DNA of 64,000 bases from a bacterium (GTDB lineage: Bacteria; Bacillota; Clostridia; Lachnospirales; Lachnospiraceae): contig JAMPFT010000007.1 of assembly GCA_023664305.1 (NCBI GenBank), forward strand, positions 62,001 through 126,000. The letters run 5' to 3'. Positions 17,135 to 25,291 of the stretch are shown one piece after another. Numbering within the stretch: position 1 is the stretch's first letter; every line of letters begins with the position of its first letter. The notes below the pieces were generated by a model. The model saw only the letters and a program-made list of their open reading frames with translations. It did no database searches and was not told where the DNA came from. The position numbers were made by a program, and so were the translations under genes.

Positions 17135-17626
17135 TTATATCGTCTCCTTTGCACCTCTTCTGATATGCTTCAGCGCCTTTGGCATCCCTTCGCAATTCTC
17201 CTGCCCATCCACATATTCCACGCGGTCCACCTGTATGCAGGCCGTTCCCTTGTGGGATTCCACACGCAGGATATCGCCGGGAATTACCGGTTCTTTCAGC
17301 GCATATATCCAGGAACCGCCCTTTGCATTTACAAAACTCCATTTCCAGTCCTTATAATGCACATACCGTCCCCTCACAGCCTTGATCAGAGGACTGGACG
17401 CGCGTACTTCGAATATCTGCGGCCTGACTCCGTATTTTCTCGCAAGCAGATAAGTCACATAGCCGGCCCGGATGTTCCAGGCTTCATCCACTACGATCGC
17501 ATTGGCAAAGCGGCCCTCCGCCAGAAAATACTTTTCATAATACCGCAGCTTCTCTGCTCTGGGCATACTCATTCCTGATACATTAATTTTATCTAAGTTT
17601 AAAATTGATGTCAATTCCACAATCAT
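17135..17626 (-). CDS. ParB/Srx-like N-terminal domain protein of unknown function
   Basis: The 163-residue product starts after a perfect AGGAGG. Residues 8-75 resemble the ParB/sulfiredoxin-type nuclease fold: INVSG, then RAEKLRYYEKYFLAEGRFAN, AIVVDEAWNIRAGYVTYLLA and RKYG, where ParB proteins have V(D/N)G..R..A. The C-terminal part (YALKEPVIPGDILRVESHKG) looks like a small beta-barrel domain of the DUF5839 kind. Both assignments are by eye. It precedes an HTH gene, so it may be a regulated nucleotide-binding or toxin-like protein. No toxin motif is proved. Confidence 0.6.
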   Translation of the reverse strand: MIVELTSILNLDKINVSGMSMPRAEKLRYYEKYFLAEGRFANAIVVDEAWNIRAGYVTYLLARKYGVRPQIFEVRASSPLIKAVRGRYVHYKDWKWSFVNAKGGSWIYALKEPVIPGDILRVESHKGTACIQVDRVEYVDGQENCEGMPKALKHIRRGAKETI

Positions 17627-17816
17627 AATTAACCTCCTTTTCTGCCGCAAATTTTTGTTCCCGCAGATCACGGACCTTCCGATCGGCGCGCCTTGCCCGG
17701 TACATTTTCTTCTGTATCAGTCCATGAGCGAAAAAATACGCGTTTTCGTATTAAATAGGATACTTCTACAGTACCTTATTTTACACGGAATGTCAACTAT
17801 GATTTTGAAAATAATC

Positions 17817-17858
17817 AAAAAAAGTCCCTCCCGCCGAAATCCGGCGAAAAGGACTTTT
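17817..17858 (-). terminator. Terminator of the pspC-like gene
   Basis: On the minus strand AAAAGTCC, a GCCGGATTTCGGC inner stem, and GGACTTTTTTT form a terminator 40 bp after the PspC stop. Confidence 0.75.
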
Positions 17859-17897
17859 CCTTCGCTGCAGGACACCGTCATCCCGCTTTGCAGTAAT

Positions 17898-18080
17898 CTA
17901 ACGTCTGGGGATGATAAACATCGCCAGAATGTAAGCCACTATACCGCTGCCTCCCGCGAGACAGAAGATAACCCATACGAGGCGGATCAGAGTAGGATCG
18001 ATATTGAAAAACTCGCCGATTCCGCCGCACACCCCCGCGATCACTACATTTGTATCCGATTTATACAACCTCTTATCCAT
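17898..18080 (-). CDS. PspC domain small membrane protein
   Basis: The 60-residue product is a complete PspC domain: KRLYKSDTNVVIAGVCGGIG, EFFNIDPTLIRLVWVIFCLA and a C-terminal helix ending FIIPRR. PspC-domain proteins sit in the membrane and take part in envelope-stress response. It stands alone, with its own terminator. Confidence 0.93.
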   Translation of the reverse strand: MDKRLYKSDTNVVIAGVCGGIGEFFNIDPTLIRLVWVIFCLAGGSGIVAYILAMFIIPRR

Positions 18081-18325
18081 ACCTTATCCCCTTTCCGCAC
18101 CTCTGTGCAATTCAAACCGCAATCCCGGACGCCCCGATCCTCCCGCTCTGCGCTGTGCCGTCTGTCTTCACCGTCGGCCGCCTGAATAACCTTTTGTCCT
18201 TCCTCTGCGCGCTTTTGCCGGTTTTCACATGTCCGTCTGTGATAGCTTGATTATAACGGAAAACCTCCTCCGTGAAAAGAGGAAAAAACGCATAATAATC
18301 CTCTTTAATGTGCATCCGGCATGAT

Positions 18326-20680
18326 TCAGCGATCTTCCTGAACCGTTCCCGCGTCCGACCCGTCGGCGGCCTCTTCCGCAGGAACGCAGCTCTCGATCAC
18401 ACTGTAGTAATCGTTTCGGAGAATGTAGGCGCTGAAATTATACCTGCGCTTCACATCCTGTTTGACCTCATCCAGGTACGCGCTCTGCTCCTCCTCGGAC
18501 AGCTCCTTCTTCCAGGTAGTAGTTTTTTTCTTTTTATTATATGCGACCGTATCCGTCACAAAGCTCTTGTCGTTGAAGATCACGAGTCCCTCTTCGTCGG
18601 AGAAGATATCCCTTCCCGCGTACATTCTGGAATCATAGTCGAAGCCGAACAGATTTAAAAGCGTGGGGAGCAGATCCACGGAACAGCAGGCTTTTTCCAC
18701 GGTCACAGGCTCCTCCATGGAACCGCTCCACAGAATCAGGCTGTTTCTGTACAGATCCATATCCGCCGACAGGTCTTTTCCGGCAAGCTCCTCGTACTGC
18801 TCCTGGCTCATCCCGTAGGGGTAATGGTCGGCGCTGAGACAGATCACGGTATTCTCCAGCTTTCCCGCCTGCTCCAGCTGCTCCAGCAGATATTGCAGCG
18901 CCTTATCCAGCTCGATATTGCAGGCGATATAGGCTCTCGCGTTCTCGGACATATCCAGCTCCGAAACCGCTTCCTTATTTCGGGAAGACATCTGGTTGCC
19001 TTTGAAGTTGTAATTCATGTGGCCCGAAACCGTCATATAATAGACATGGAACCTTTCGTCGTCAATATATTCCGGAAGCGTCGCCTGCATCATCTCGTAA
19101 TCGGACTGAGGCCATGCGTTAGGATTTTCCATCGTGAAAAGCTGGCCGCCCCATTCCTCCCGCGACAGGTCGCCAAGCTTTGCGGCCTTAAAGTCGTACC
19201 CCAGATTCGGATGGGACAGATGCCTGTCGTAGTAGGAAAGCGAGTTATCATGGTACGCTCTGCAGTATACTCCCTCTTTTGCAAAAAACCGGGCCAGCGT
19301 GTACGCCATGTTGATCTGCGAGCTTTTCCGCATACTGAACTGGCCGTCCGGTATCAGACCGGTGCAGTTTACATACTCCCCGTCGCTGGTGCTGGTCTGC
19401 CAGAGGGGCACATAGTAATTTTCAAACACAAAGGACGAGTTGACCATCTTATAAAGGGTAGGCGTCAGCTCCTCCCGGATCGCGTAGGTGGAAAAGCCCT
19501 CCGCCGTCAGAAAGATAAGGTTGTATCCCTCAAACATGCCTGTATACTCGTTTCGGTTCGTAGGCGTCAGCCCTGCGATATAGTCCGCGAGCCATTTCGT
19601 TTCTTTGTTTGTCTGGGACAGCTCCGCCAGCCGCGCCATGTCGATTTCCCAGGCGTTCGGGGATGTGTCCGGTTCCTCCGGCAAACCTGTTTCCCGGCCG
19701 TCCGAATCCTGACTGCCGTTCTGACCGTCTGCATTTTGACCATCTATGCCCTCGCCGCTGTTCTGGCCATCTACATTTTGGCCGTCTATGCCCTCGCCGC
19801 TGTTCTGACCGTCTACATTTTGGCCGTCTATGCCCTGACCGCTGTTCTGGCCGTCTGCGTTTTGGCCATCTATGCCCTGGCCGCTGTTCTGGCCGTCTGC
19901 GTTTTGGCCATCTATGCCCTGGCCGCTGTTCTGGCCGTCCGCGTTTTGGCCGTCTAAGTCCTGACCGCCGTTCTGACCGTCCGCGCCCCGTCCGTTCGAT
20001 GCCCGATCCGTGGAGCCGGCCGCGGACACCGTACCGCTTCCGTGAAACAGCCCGGACATCAGATTCCCGATCTCATAAGCCCCGTCCCGCTGTACCATAG
20101 CCACCACACCCATATTGCACATCACGGTCTCCGGATCATAATATTCCCGGTACTCCTCCGAATATTCCGCATCCACCATGCCGCCGATAATAATACAACA
20201 GCAGCAGTAGAGCAAAAGCCCCCAGGACGCCAGCCCCATCCGAAGCTTCTGCATTCCGTTCAGAGGCCTCGGATTCCACCTTCCTTTCTTCCTCAGTACC
20301 TCCGCTATGACTATGGGCGCCGCCAGCAGAATCAGGATCGGAACCGCCTTTAAAACGCCCGCCAGCGCCTCCCGCCAGTAATTTGTCAGCGCGTCCTGGC
20401 CGCCTGTCACTGCCGCCGCCAGCTGCAGGGGCTGCCTGAACACACAGTAATACACCGTCTGCACGGCAAACACGGCATACTGCACCCAAACCATAATCCG
20501 AAACGCTCTTTTGCCGCCTTTTTCCCCAAAGCAGCCTCCGATCAGCGTCTGCACCGACGCCACCAGCAGAAGAAGACCCGCCGGAAACAGCGGATTTCCG
20601 GCCTGCAGTCCGAAGAAACGCAAGTGGAACACGGCCTCCATATAAATTAATATTCCAACATAGACAAACCAACTGCTCAT
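18326..20680 (-). CDS. LTA synthase-family membrane sulfatase/phosphotransferase with tandem repeat
   Basis: The 784-residue product has five N-terminal membrane helices and a large outer alkaline-phosphatase/sulfatase domain. Motifs of the LTA synthase group are visible: NLIFLTAEGFSTYAI (metal and nucleophile region), FENYYVPLWQTSTSDGEYVN, FHVYYMTVSGHMNY and ICLSADHYPYG. A low-complexity insert of GQNADGQNSGQGID repeats lies between the membrane part and the catalytic core. It should transfer glycerol- or related phosphate groups to a surface polymer. The start at 20680 (MSSWFVYVG) follows AGAGGAAAAACG. It is transcribed divergently from the LytTR/GHKL pair. Confidence 0.88.
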   Translation of the reverse strand: MSSWFVYVGILIYMEAVFHLRFFGLQAGNPLFPAGLLLLVASVQTLIGGCFGEKGGKRAFRIMVWVQYAVFAVQTVYYCVFRQPLQLAAAVTGGQDALTNYWREALAGVLKAVPILILLAAPIVIAEVLRKKGRWNPRPLNGMQKLRMGLASWGLLLYCCCCIIIGGMVDAEYSEEYREYYDPETVMCNMGVVAMVQRDGAYEIGNLMSGLFHGSGTVSAAGSTDRASNGRGADGQNGGQDLDGQNADGQNSGQGIDGQNADGQNSGQGIDGQNADGQNSGQGIDGQNVDGQNSGEGIDGQNVDGQNSGEGIDGQNADGQNGSQDSDGRETGLPEEPDTSPNAWEIDMARLAELSQTNKETKWLADYIAGLTPTNRNEYTGMFEGYNLIFLTAEGFSTYAIREELTPTLYKMVNSSFVFENYYVPLWQTSTSDGEYVNCTGLIPDGQFSMRKSSQINMAYTLARFFAKEGVYCRAYHDNSLSYYDRHLSHPNLGYDFKAAKLGDLSREEWGGQLFTMENPNAWPQSDYEMMQATLPEYIDDERFHVYYMTVSGHMNYNFKGNQMSSRNKEAVSELDMSENARAYIACNIELDKALQYLLEQLEQAGKLENTVICLSADHYPYGMSQEQYEELAGKDLSADMDLYRNSLILWSGSMEEPVTVEKACCSVDLLPTLLNLFGFDYDSRMYAGRDIFSDEEGLVIFNDKSFVTDTVAYNKKKKTTTWKKELSEEEQSAYLDEVKQDVKRRYNFSAYILRNDYYSVIESCVPAEEAADGSDAGTVQEDR
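19720..19985 (-). repeat. 42-bp in-frame tandem repeat in the LTA-synthase-like gene
   Basis: About six copies of a 14-codon unit (GQNADGQNSGQGID and variants with V, E) occur between the membrane and catalytic domains. Units are near-identical at DNA level, as expected for a length-variable tract. Confidence 0.9.
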
Positions 20681-20731
20681 CGTTTTTCCTCTGTCTTTTG
20701 TAGTTCTCCGTTTTGGTTTTGATACCCCTAT

Positions 20732-20760
20732 ACTATACACCAATCTTCGACAGCAAACAA
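20732..20760 (-). promoter_or_regulatory. Putative promoter of the LTA-synthase-like gene
   Basis: TTGTTT (20760-20755) and TATAGT (20737-20732) are separated by 17 bp and lie about 50 bp upstream of the start at 20680. Confidence 0.6.
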
Positions 20761-20822
20761 CATTTTTTTACAGGTCAAAGCAGTCCGCAATTCTTATTTT
20801 TTGTTTATAAACCCATACTCTT

Positions 20823-20840
20823 TGTCCGCTTAAGCGGACA
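20823..20840. promoter_or_regulatory. Perfect 18-bp palindrome between divergent promoters
   Basis: TGTCCGCTTAAGCGGACA reads identically on both strands. It lies between the promoters of the LTA-synthase-like gene and the LytTR regulator gene, a natural place for an operator. The binding protein is unknown; LytTR proteins usually bind direct rather than inverted repeats. Confidence 0.6.
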
Positions 20841-20874
20841 TACGCTTTTGTTCCGCTCTCCGTCAAATCAACAC

Positions 20875-20903
20875 TTGTGAACATCCTGCGGATACCGTAT
20901 AAT
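20875..20903 (+). promoter_or_regulatory. Promoter of the LytTR/GHKL two-component operon
   Basis: TTGTGA (20875-20880) and TATAAT (20898-20903) are separated by 17 bp, ending 33 bp before the start codon. Confidence 0.8.
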
Positions 20904-20936
20904 AAATAGCGGATATTGGGAAAGGGGGAGCGGGCC

Positions 20937-21647
20937 TTGCTGCATATCGCCATTTGTGACGACGAAGAAAAATTTGTCGCTTATTTAACGCAGTTACTGG
21001 AGAAATTTGCCGCCGAGACAGGCGAAGAGTTCAAAATAACGGCTTATTACGACGGGCTGCAATTGATCGAAAAGTATGATACCTCGACCGATTTGATTTT
21101 TCTCGATATCCAGATGCAGACGGTAAACGGCCTGCAGACCGCGGAGAGTATCCGCCGGATGGATGAAAATGTCGATATCATTTTCCTGACCTCGCTTACT
21201 CAATACAGTCTGGAGGGATACCGCTTTCGGGCCGCCGATTATATTGTAAAACCGATTCACTATGTGCGCCTGAAGGATGAAATGACAAGATGGCTGCAAA
21301 GATACCGCCGCGGCGAATCCCCTTTTGTCGTCGTTTCCAACGACAGCGGCAGATATAAGATCGCCTTAAAGGAGCTTCGGTACATAGAGACCTCCAACCA
21401 CAGGCTGATCTTCCATACCGAGGGCAGGGATATTATCTGTTACAGAACAATGCGGGAAATCGAAAAGGAGCTGACCCCTCACGATTTTGCCCGCTGTCAT
21501 TCCGGCTATCTCGTAAATATGTATTTTATAAAGCGGATTGAAAAACCGGATATTATCCTGTCTACGGGCGAGCACATTCCGATCAGCCAGCCGAAACGGA
21601 AGGAATTTATGAAGCGTCTGGCGGATTACTGGGGAGATATTTTATGA
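20937..21647 (+). CDS. LytTR-family response regulator
   Basis: The 236-residue product has a receiver domain (residues 1-115; acidic pair in IAICDDEE, phospho-Asp in LIFLDIQMQ, and a conserved Thr in IIFLTSLTQYSLEGYRFRA) and a LytTR DNA-binding domain (about 125-235; RYIETSNHRLIFHTEGRDI, FARCHSGYLVNMYFIKRIEK, PISQPKRKEF). The TTG at 20937 has GGGGGAG six bases upstream and fits the family start (LHIAICDDEE). The preceding TTG at 20916 lacks a site. It overlaps the kinase gene by 4 bp. Confidence 0.93.
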   Translation: MLHIAICDDEEKFVAYLTQLLEKFAAETGEEFKITAYYDGLQLIEKYDTSTDLIFLDIQMQTVNGLQTAESIRRMDENVDIIFLTSLTQYSLEGYRFRAADYIVKPIHYVRLKDEMTRWLQRYRRGESPFVVVSNDSGRYKIALKELRYIETSNHRLIFHTEGRDIICYRTMREIEKELTPHDFARCHSGYLVNMYFIKRIEKPDIILSTGEHIPISQPKRKEFMKRLADYWGDIL

Positions 21648-22921
21648 TTGCGCTGTATTTTACTTTAGACATTCTGGTTACGGTCGTCCACAAGTGGGTT
21701 CTGACACGCTGCACCGTCACTTCCCTGTGCAGGGAGAAAAGAGGCAGTCATGCCGCCTGGCTTCCCTATACCGTCTCCACGCTTGTGACCGTCTTATCCA
21801 CATGGATCATTAAGCAGCCGGATTTACATCTGATCATCTGCCTGCTGGGAGATATCATCGCGGTAAAGCTAAGCTACAGAGATTCGGTTTATAAAGTGAT
21901 GATCTGTATTTTCCTTTCCCAGACGGTCAGCTTCACCGTCGATTCCATGCTTATGGCGGTCATCGGCAGCTTCATGAAGGAACCGTTTGTCATGATTGAC
22001 GGCCTGCAGTTCGCGTCCTGGCAGGCTTACCTGATCTGTATTTCCCTGCTGTTTCTCGCGGCGTTTGTTATCCGCGCGGTGCTTCAGGATTTTCAGTATA
22101 AGGTCACTCTCCGGGATTTTGTGATTATTCTGATCTGGTATCTTCCCGTGTTTGTCCTGGGGCAGTCCGATCTGGTGCCGTTTTTGGGATTGAACCCGGA
22201 TTGGTTCAGCCCTTTTAAATTACTTCTGACCGCCCTTTTGGGGCTTGTGTTTATGCTGGCCCTGCTGTGCGTCGAGAATCGGTTCTATCTTCGTGAAAAG
22301 GTGATGGAGTATAAGCTGGAGATCGAGCAGCGGGACCGCCAGTATACCTATTATCAAAAGAAACAGGCGGATGAAGAAAAAATCCTCGCTTTATACCACG
22401 ACATGAAAAACCATCTGCTCCTGCTGCGGGAAAATCAGGGGCCGGAGAGCGCAAAATTGGCGGAATCGCTTCTTGCCCAGATCTCGGACTACGAAAATTA
22501 CCGACAGACTGGGAACGCTTTTTTGGATGTGATTATCCGGGATAAGGCCCAAAGGGCGAAAGAGTGCGGCGCGGATTTTAAATGCAGCATTTCGTTTGAG
22601 GACGGGGACTTTCTTCAGCCCCTGGATATCAGCACCGTTTTCGGCAACGCCCTGGATAACGCAATCGAGGCCGTTGAAAAGCTGCCGCCGGAGGAGCGGA
22701 TGATCACCGTCAAGGCCGGGCGCGTGCAGGATTCCCTTGTCATTGTCTTCGAAAACACCTTTTCGGGAGAGCCCGTTCGGAAAACCTCCAAATCGGACTC
22801 TTTTCTGCACGGCTTCGGGATTCCGAACATTCAAAAGGCGGCGGAAAAGTACGGAGGGGAATGTACGGTACACAGAGACGGCGGAAGGTTTGTCTTAAAA
22901 GTCCTCCTCCCGATTCCGTAA
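21644..22921 (+). CDS. GHKL-type sensor histidine kinase
   Basis: The 425-residue product has six or so N-terminal membrane helices (to about residue 210), a dimerisation helix with the phospho-acceptor in LALYHDMKNHLLLLRE, and a GHKL ATPase domain with N box VFGNALDNAIEAVE and G box HGFGIPNIQKAAEKYGG. This is the AgrC/NatK-like layout that often senses peptides. It is translationally coupled to the LytTR regulator. A 39-residue membrane peptide gene follows 156 bp later. Confidence 0.92.
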   Translation: MIALYFTLDILVTVVHKWVLTRCTVTSLCREKRGSHAAWLPYTVSTLVTVLSTWIIKQPDLHLIICLLGDIIAVKLSYRDSVYKVMICIFLSQTVSFTVDSMLMAVIGSFMKEPFVMIDGLQFASWQAYLICISLLFLAAFVIRAVLQDFQYKVTLRDFVIILIWYLPVFVLGQSDLVPFLGLNPDWFSPFKLLLTALLGLVFMLALLCVENRFYLREKVMEYKLEIEQRDRQYTYYQKKQADEEKILALYHDMKNHLLLLRENQGPESAKLAESLLAQISDYENYRQTGNAFLDVIIRDKAQRAKECGADFKCSISFEDGDFLQPLDISTVFGNALDNAIEAVEKLPPEERMITVKAGRVQDSLVIVFENTFSGEPVRKTSKSDSFLHGFGIPNIQKAAEKYGGECTVHRDGGRFVLKVLLPIP

Positions 22922-23077
22922 CGGCGCTTTTGCTGTGGCGCGGTTTCCTATGGAATTACCACACCAGCGGATAACGGATTAGTTTACGTCGTCAGGATAT
23001 TAATTTAGTCGGTTTCCGTTGAAGATTTCTCCCGGAAGGATAAAATGAGTTTACAAACAAGAAAGGGAGGTATCGAC

Positions 23078-23197
23078 ATGGATACGACAGCACTCGGAGC
23101 AATTGCGGCAATTCTTTTATGCTGTGTGTGCGGCGCGGCGCAATTAAACAAAAAGCACAGGGAGGAAGAACAGAATAAGGGTAATAAGGACAAATAA
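23078..23197 (+). CDS. 39-residue single-helix membrane peptide
   Basis: The frame has an excellent ribosome site (AAAGGGAGG seven bases before ATG), encodes MDTTALGAIAAILLCCVCGA and then a charged tail rich in K, E and N, and is closed by TAA just before a hairpin terminator. It is below the size usually annotated. Downstream of a peptide-sensing type two-component pair, it could be a small regulator of that kinase, or an unrelated small membrane protein. No family is recognised. Confidence 0.72.
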   Translation: MDTTALGAIAAILLCCVCGAAQLNKKHREEEQNKGNKDK

Positions 23198-23201
23198 TAT
23201 C

Positions 23202-23252
23202 AATCCCGGAAGCAGAGGACCGTCAGTCTCCTCTCCTTCCGGGATTTTCCCA
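23202..23252 (+). terminator. Terminator after the 39-residue peptide gene
   Basis: AATCCCGGAAG and CTTCCGGGATT enclose a second pairing AGAGGA/TCCTCT, followed by TTTTCCC. It lies 5 bp after the stop, and the minus-strand oxidoreductase ends close by, so it may serve both. Confidence 0.78.
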
Positions 23253-23265
23253 AAATTACATCGCT

Positions 23266-24234
23266 CTATTTTTCAAAGGGATACTTCAGATTTAGCTGCG
23301 CACGGCACTCATCCATAATCTCCATCACATCCAGCGTAGCCTGAAACGGTACGAATCTGCTCTCCCGTAATCCTTCCGTGATTTCCGCAGCCACAAGATC
23401 AAATTCGTTTAAATAATCGCTGCGGCCGGATACCCGATCCGCCGTCCCGTCGTTGCGGACAAGCTCCGCCTCCGCCACATAGTGAAAATCCGGGATCTCC
23501 GTTCTGGCCTTTGTCCCTTCAATGATAATCCTCTGTCCGCCGTTTGTGTCATGTATCGATACGGATGTAGAATAGCATTCCCCGGAAGGGAACTGAAAGT
23601 CAATGTCCTCCTCCCAATCGATTCCCCCGGATATGACGCCTCTACACTTGATTTTCTCCGGTTTTCCGAACAGGCGGTACAGGTATGTGACAGGGTATAC
23701 GCCCATATCCAGCAATGCGCCGCCTGCCGCATTGGGATCCGTCATTCTGGGCGCATAGTCTTTTGAGTTCAGGTGGCAGTTCACGACAACCTTCTGTATC
23801 TGACCAAATTCGCCGTTATCCAGCCAGCTCTTGACGCGGTTGGCTACAGGGGCAAACCAGGTCCACATTGCCTCCGCCAGATACAGCTGTTTTGTCTTTG
23901 CAAGAGCAACCAGCTCCTGCGCCTGGGCGGCGGTAACGGTAAACGGTTTTTCACACAGAACCGGCTTACCCAGATTCAGTGCCAGCTTTGTATATGCGTA
24001 ATGGCTGTCATGGGTTGTAACGACGTACACGCCTTCAACGCCCTCCGTCATAATCGCATCTTCCGCGCTGCCGCAGGCCGCCGCGCCGTACTGTCCGGCA
24101 AACCGATCGGCTCTTTCCGGATTGCGGGAATATACGGAAACGATCTTATGCCTGCCCGATTCCGTAATCTGCTTTGCCACCGTTTTTGCCAGCGTCCCGC
24201 AGCCGATAAAGCACCAGCCAAATTTCTCATTCAT
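23266..24234 (-). CDS. Gfo/Idh/MocA family oxidoreductase
   Basis: The 322-residue product has an N-terminal NAD(P)-binding Rossmann fold (WCFIGCGTLAKTVAKQI) and the family EKP motif in LGKPVLCEKPFTVTAAQA. A C-terminal domain carries the GGALLDMGVYPVTYLYRLFG substrate region. Members oxidise sugars, inositols or related polyols; the substrate is unknown. ATG 24234 follows GGAGGGCGG. It is probably a single-gene unit next to a FMN oxidase gene. Confidence 0.92.
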   Translation of the reverse strand: MNEKFGWCFIGCGTLAKTVAKQITESGRHKIVSVYSRNPERADRFAGQYGAAACGSAEDAIMTEGVEGVYVVTTHDSHYAYTKLALNLGKPVLCEKPFTVTAAQAQELVALAKTKQLYLAEAMWTWFAPVANRVKSWLDNGEFGQIQKVVVNCHLNSKDYAPRMTDPNAAGGALLDMGVYPVTYLYRLFGKPEKIKCRGVISGGIDWEEDIDFQFPSGECYSTSVSIHDTNGGQRIIIEGTKARTEIPDFHYVAEAELVRNDGTADRVSGRSDYLNEFDLVAAEITEGLRESRFVPFQATLDVMEIMDECRAQLNLKYPFEK

Positions 24235-24341
24235 AAATTTTCCGCCCTCCATTCTTTTACTGGCACACCCGCCGCAAGGGCTGTGTTTCGCATATAAGAA
24301 GATACCTGTCTGTATTCTTCATAACTTTTCAGATGCTCTCC

Positions 24342-25244
24342 TTACCAGGAAAAGGAACCTAAATGTACTACGGTTGCATCCATATGCTGCAGATCCGGAG
24401 TGCAGGTCATCGCCATAGCGTATGCCAGCTCCCGTGTGACATCCTCAAGCACCCGGCGAACGCCGTCCGCCCCTTCTTCCCCCAGCTTCTTCATCAGCGG
24501 TCTGCCGATACAGCAGGCCGTCGCTCCCAGTGCCAGCGCCTTAAAAGCGTCTAATCCGGACTGCAGGCTGCAGTCAACAAACAAAGGAATTTTTCCTTTT
24601 GTCGCTTCACGGATCTTTGGCAAAACCATCAACGGCGGAACGGAATAGTCGAGTCTGCCATTGTGGTGGGAAACAACGATACCCTGCACGCCGCATTCCA
24701 TACACTCGACAGCGTCCTGGCAGCTCAGTACGCCCTTAATGACGAACGGCAGCCTTGTCGCCCTGACCATATCCCGCAATTCTGCGCTTTGCAGCGGCCG
24801 CATTGCCATACCGTCAATCACGTCGTAGCCTCCCTGCCAGTGAAAAGCGTGGTCAATATCAATACCGACCGCCAGCGCGCCGCAGTTTTCCGCGTGGCGG
24901 ATCTTGTCATAAATGCACTCCCGGTCTTCATAGGGCTTTATGATTTTGATGACAGAAGCCCCGGTAGCAGTCATGGCTTCCAACTCCTCCTTCGGCCCCA
25001 TGCCGCTGAAAGCGATTGCACCGGCAGCGAAAGCGCCGCCTGCCATCTCGGCCATACCGTTTTTGCGCACTCTTTCCAGATGGGAAAGCGCTGCCGTCGC
25101 CACCGGCGTGGAAAATTCCCTGCCGTAAAGAGTCAGTTTTGTGTCAGGCAGCACGGCGTTCATATGGCGCACCTCCAACAGCAGGCTGTCTAAATACGCA
25201 CGGGTAATCACATCTGATGATCCTGTCCTACGTTTCTCATCCAT
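24342..25244 (-). CDS. FMN-dependent alpha-hydroxy-acid oxidising protein
   Basis: The 300-residue product resembles lactate oxidase/glycolate oxidase TIM barrels of the short kind: FVIKGVLSCQDAVECMECGV with the FMN-binding lysine, GIVVSHHNGRLDYSVPPLMV (where the family has S.H.GR) and FVDCSLQSGLDAFKALALGA. The usual N-terminal segment is shortened, consistent with the smaller bacterial lactate-oxidase-like proteins found in clostridia. Substrate is not inferable. Confidence 0.88.
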   Translation of the reverse strand: MDEKRRTGSSDVITRAYLDSLLLEVRHMNAVLPDTKLTLYGREFSTPVATAALSHLERVRKNGMAEMAGGAFAAGAIAFSGMGPKEELEAMTATGASVIKIIKPYEDRECIYDKIRHAENCGALAVGIDIDHAFHWQGGYDVIDGMAMRPLQSAELRDMVRATRLPFVIKGVLSCQDAVECMECGVQGIVVSHHNGRLDYSVPPLMVLPKIREATKGKIPLFVDCSLQSGLDAFKALALGATACCIGRPLMKKLGEEGADGVRRVLEDVTRELAYAMAMTCTPDLQHMDATVVHLGSFSW

Positions 25245-25291
25245 AGCTTATCTCTCCTATCTATCTTAAACCTTATTCAAAAACCCGTCCG

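Noticed and set aside
17061-17342. 94-residue N-terminal extension of the HTH gene
   Set aside because: It is out-of-frame reading over the end of the ParB-like gene; GGAGG precedes the ATG at 17060.
19609-20100. Plus-strand Cys/Arg/His repeat frame
   Set aside because: It is only the reverse reading of the LTA-synthase repeat tract.
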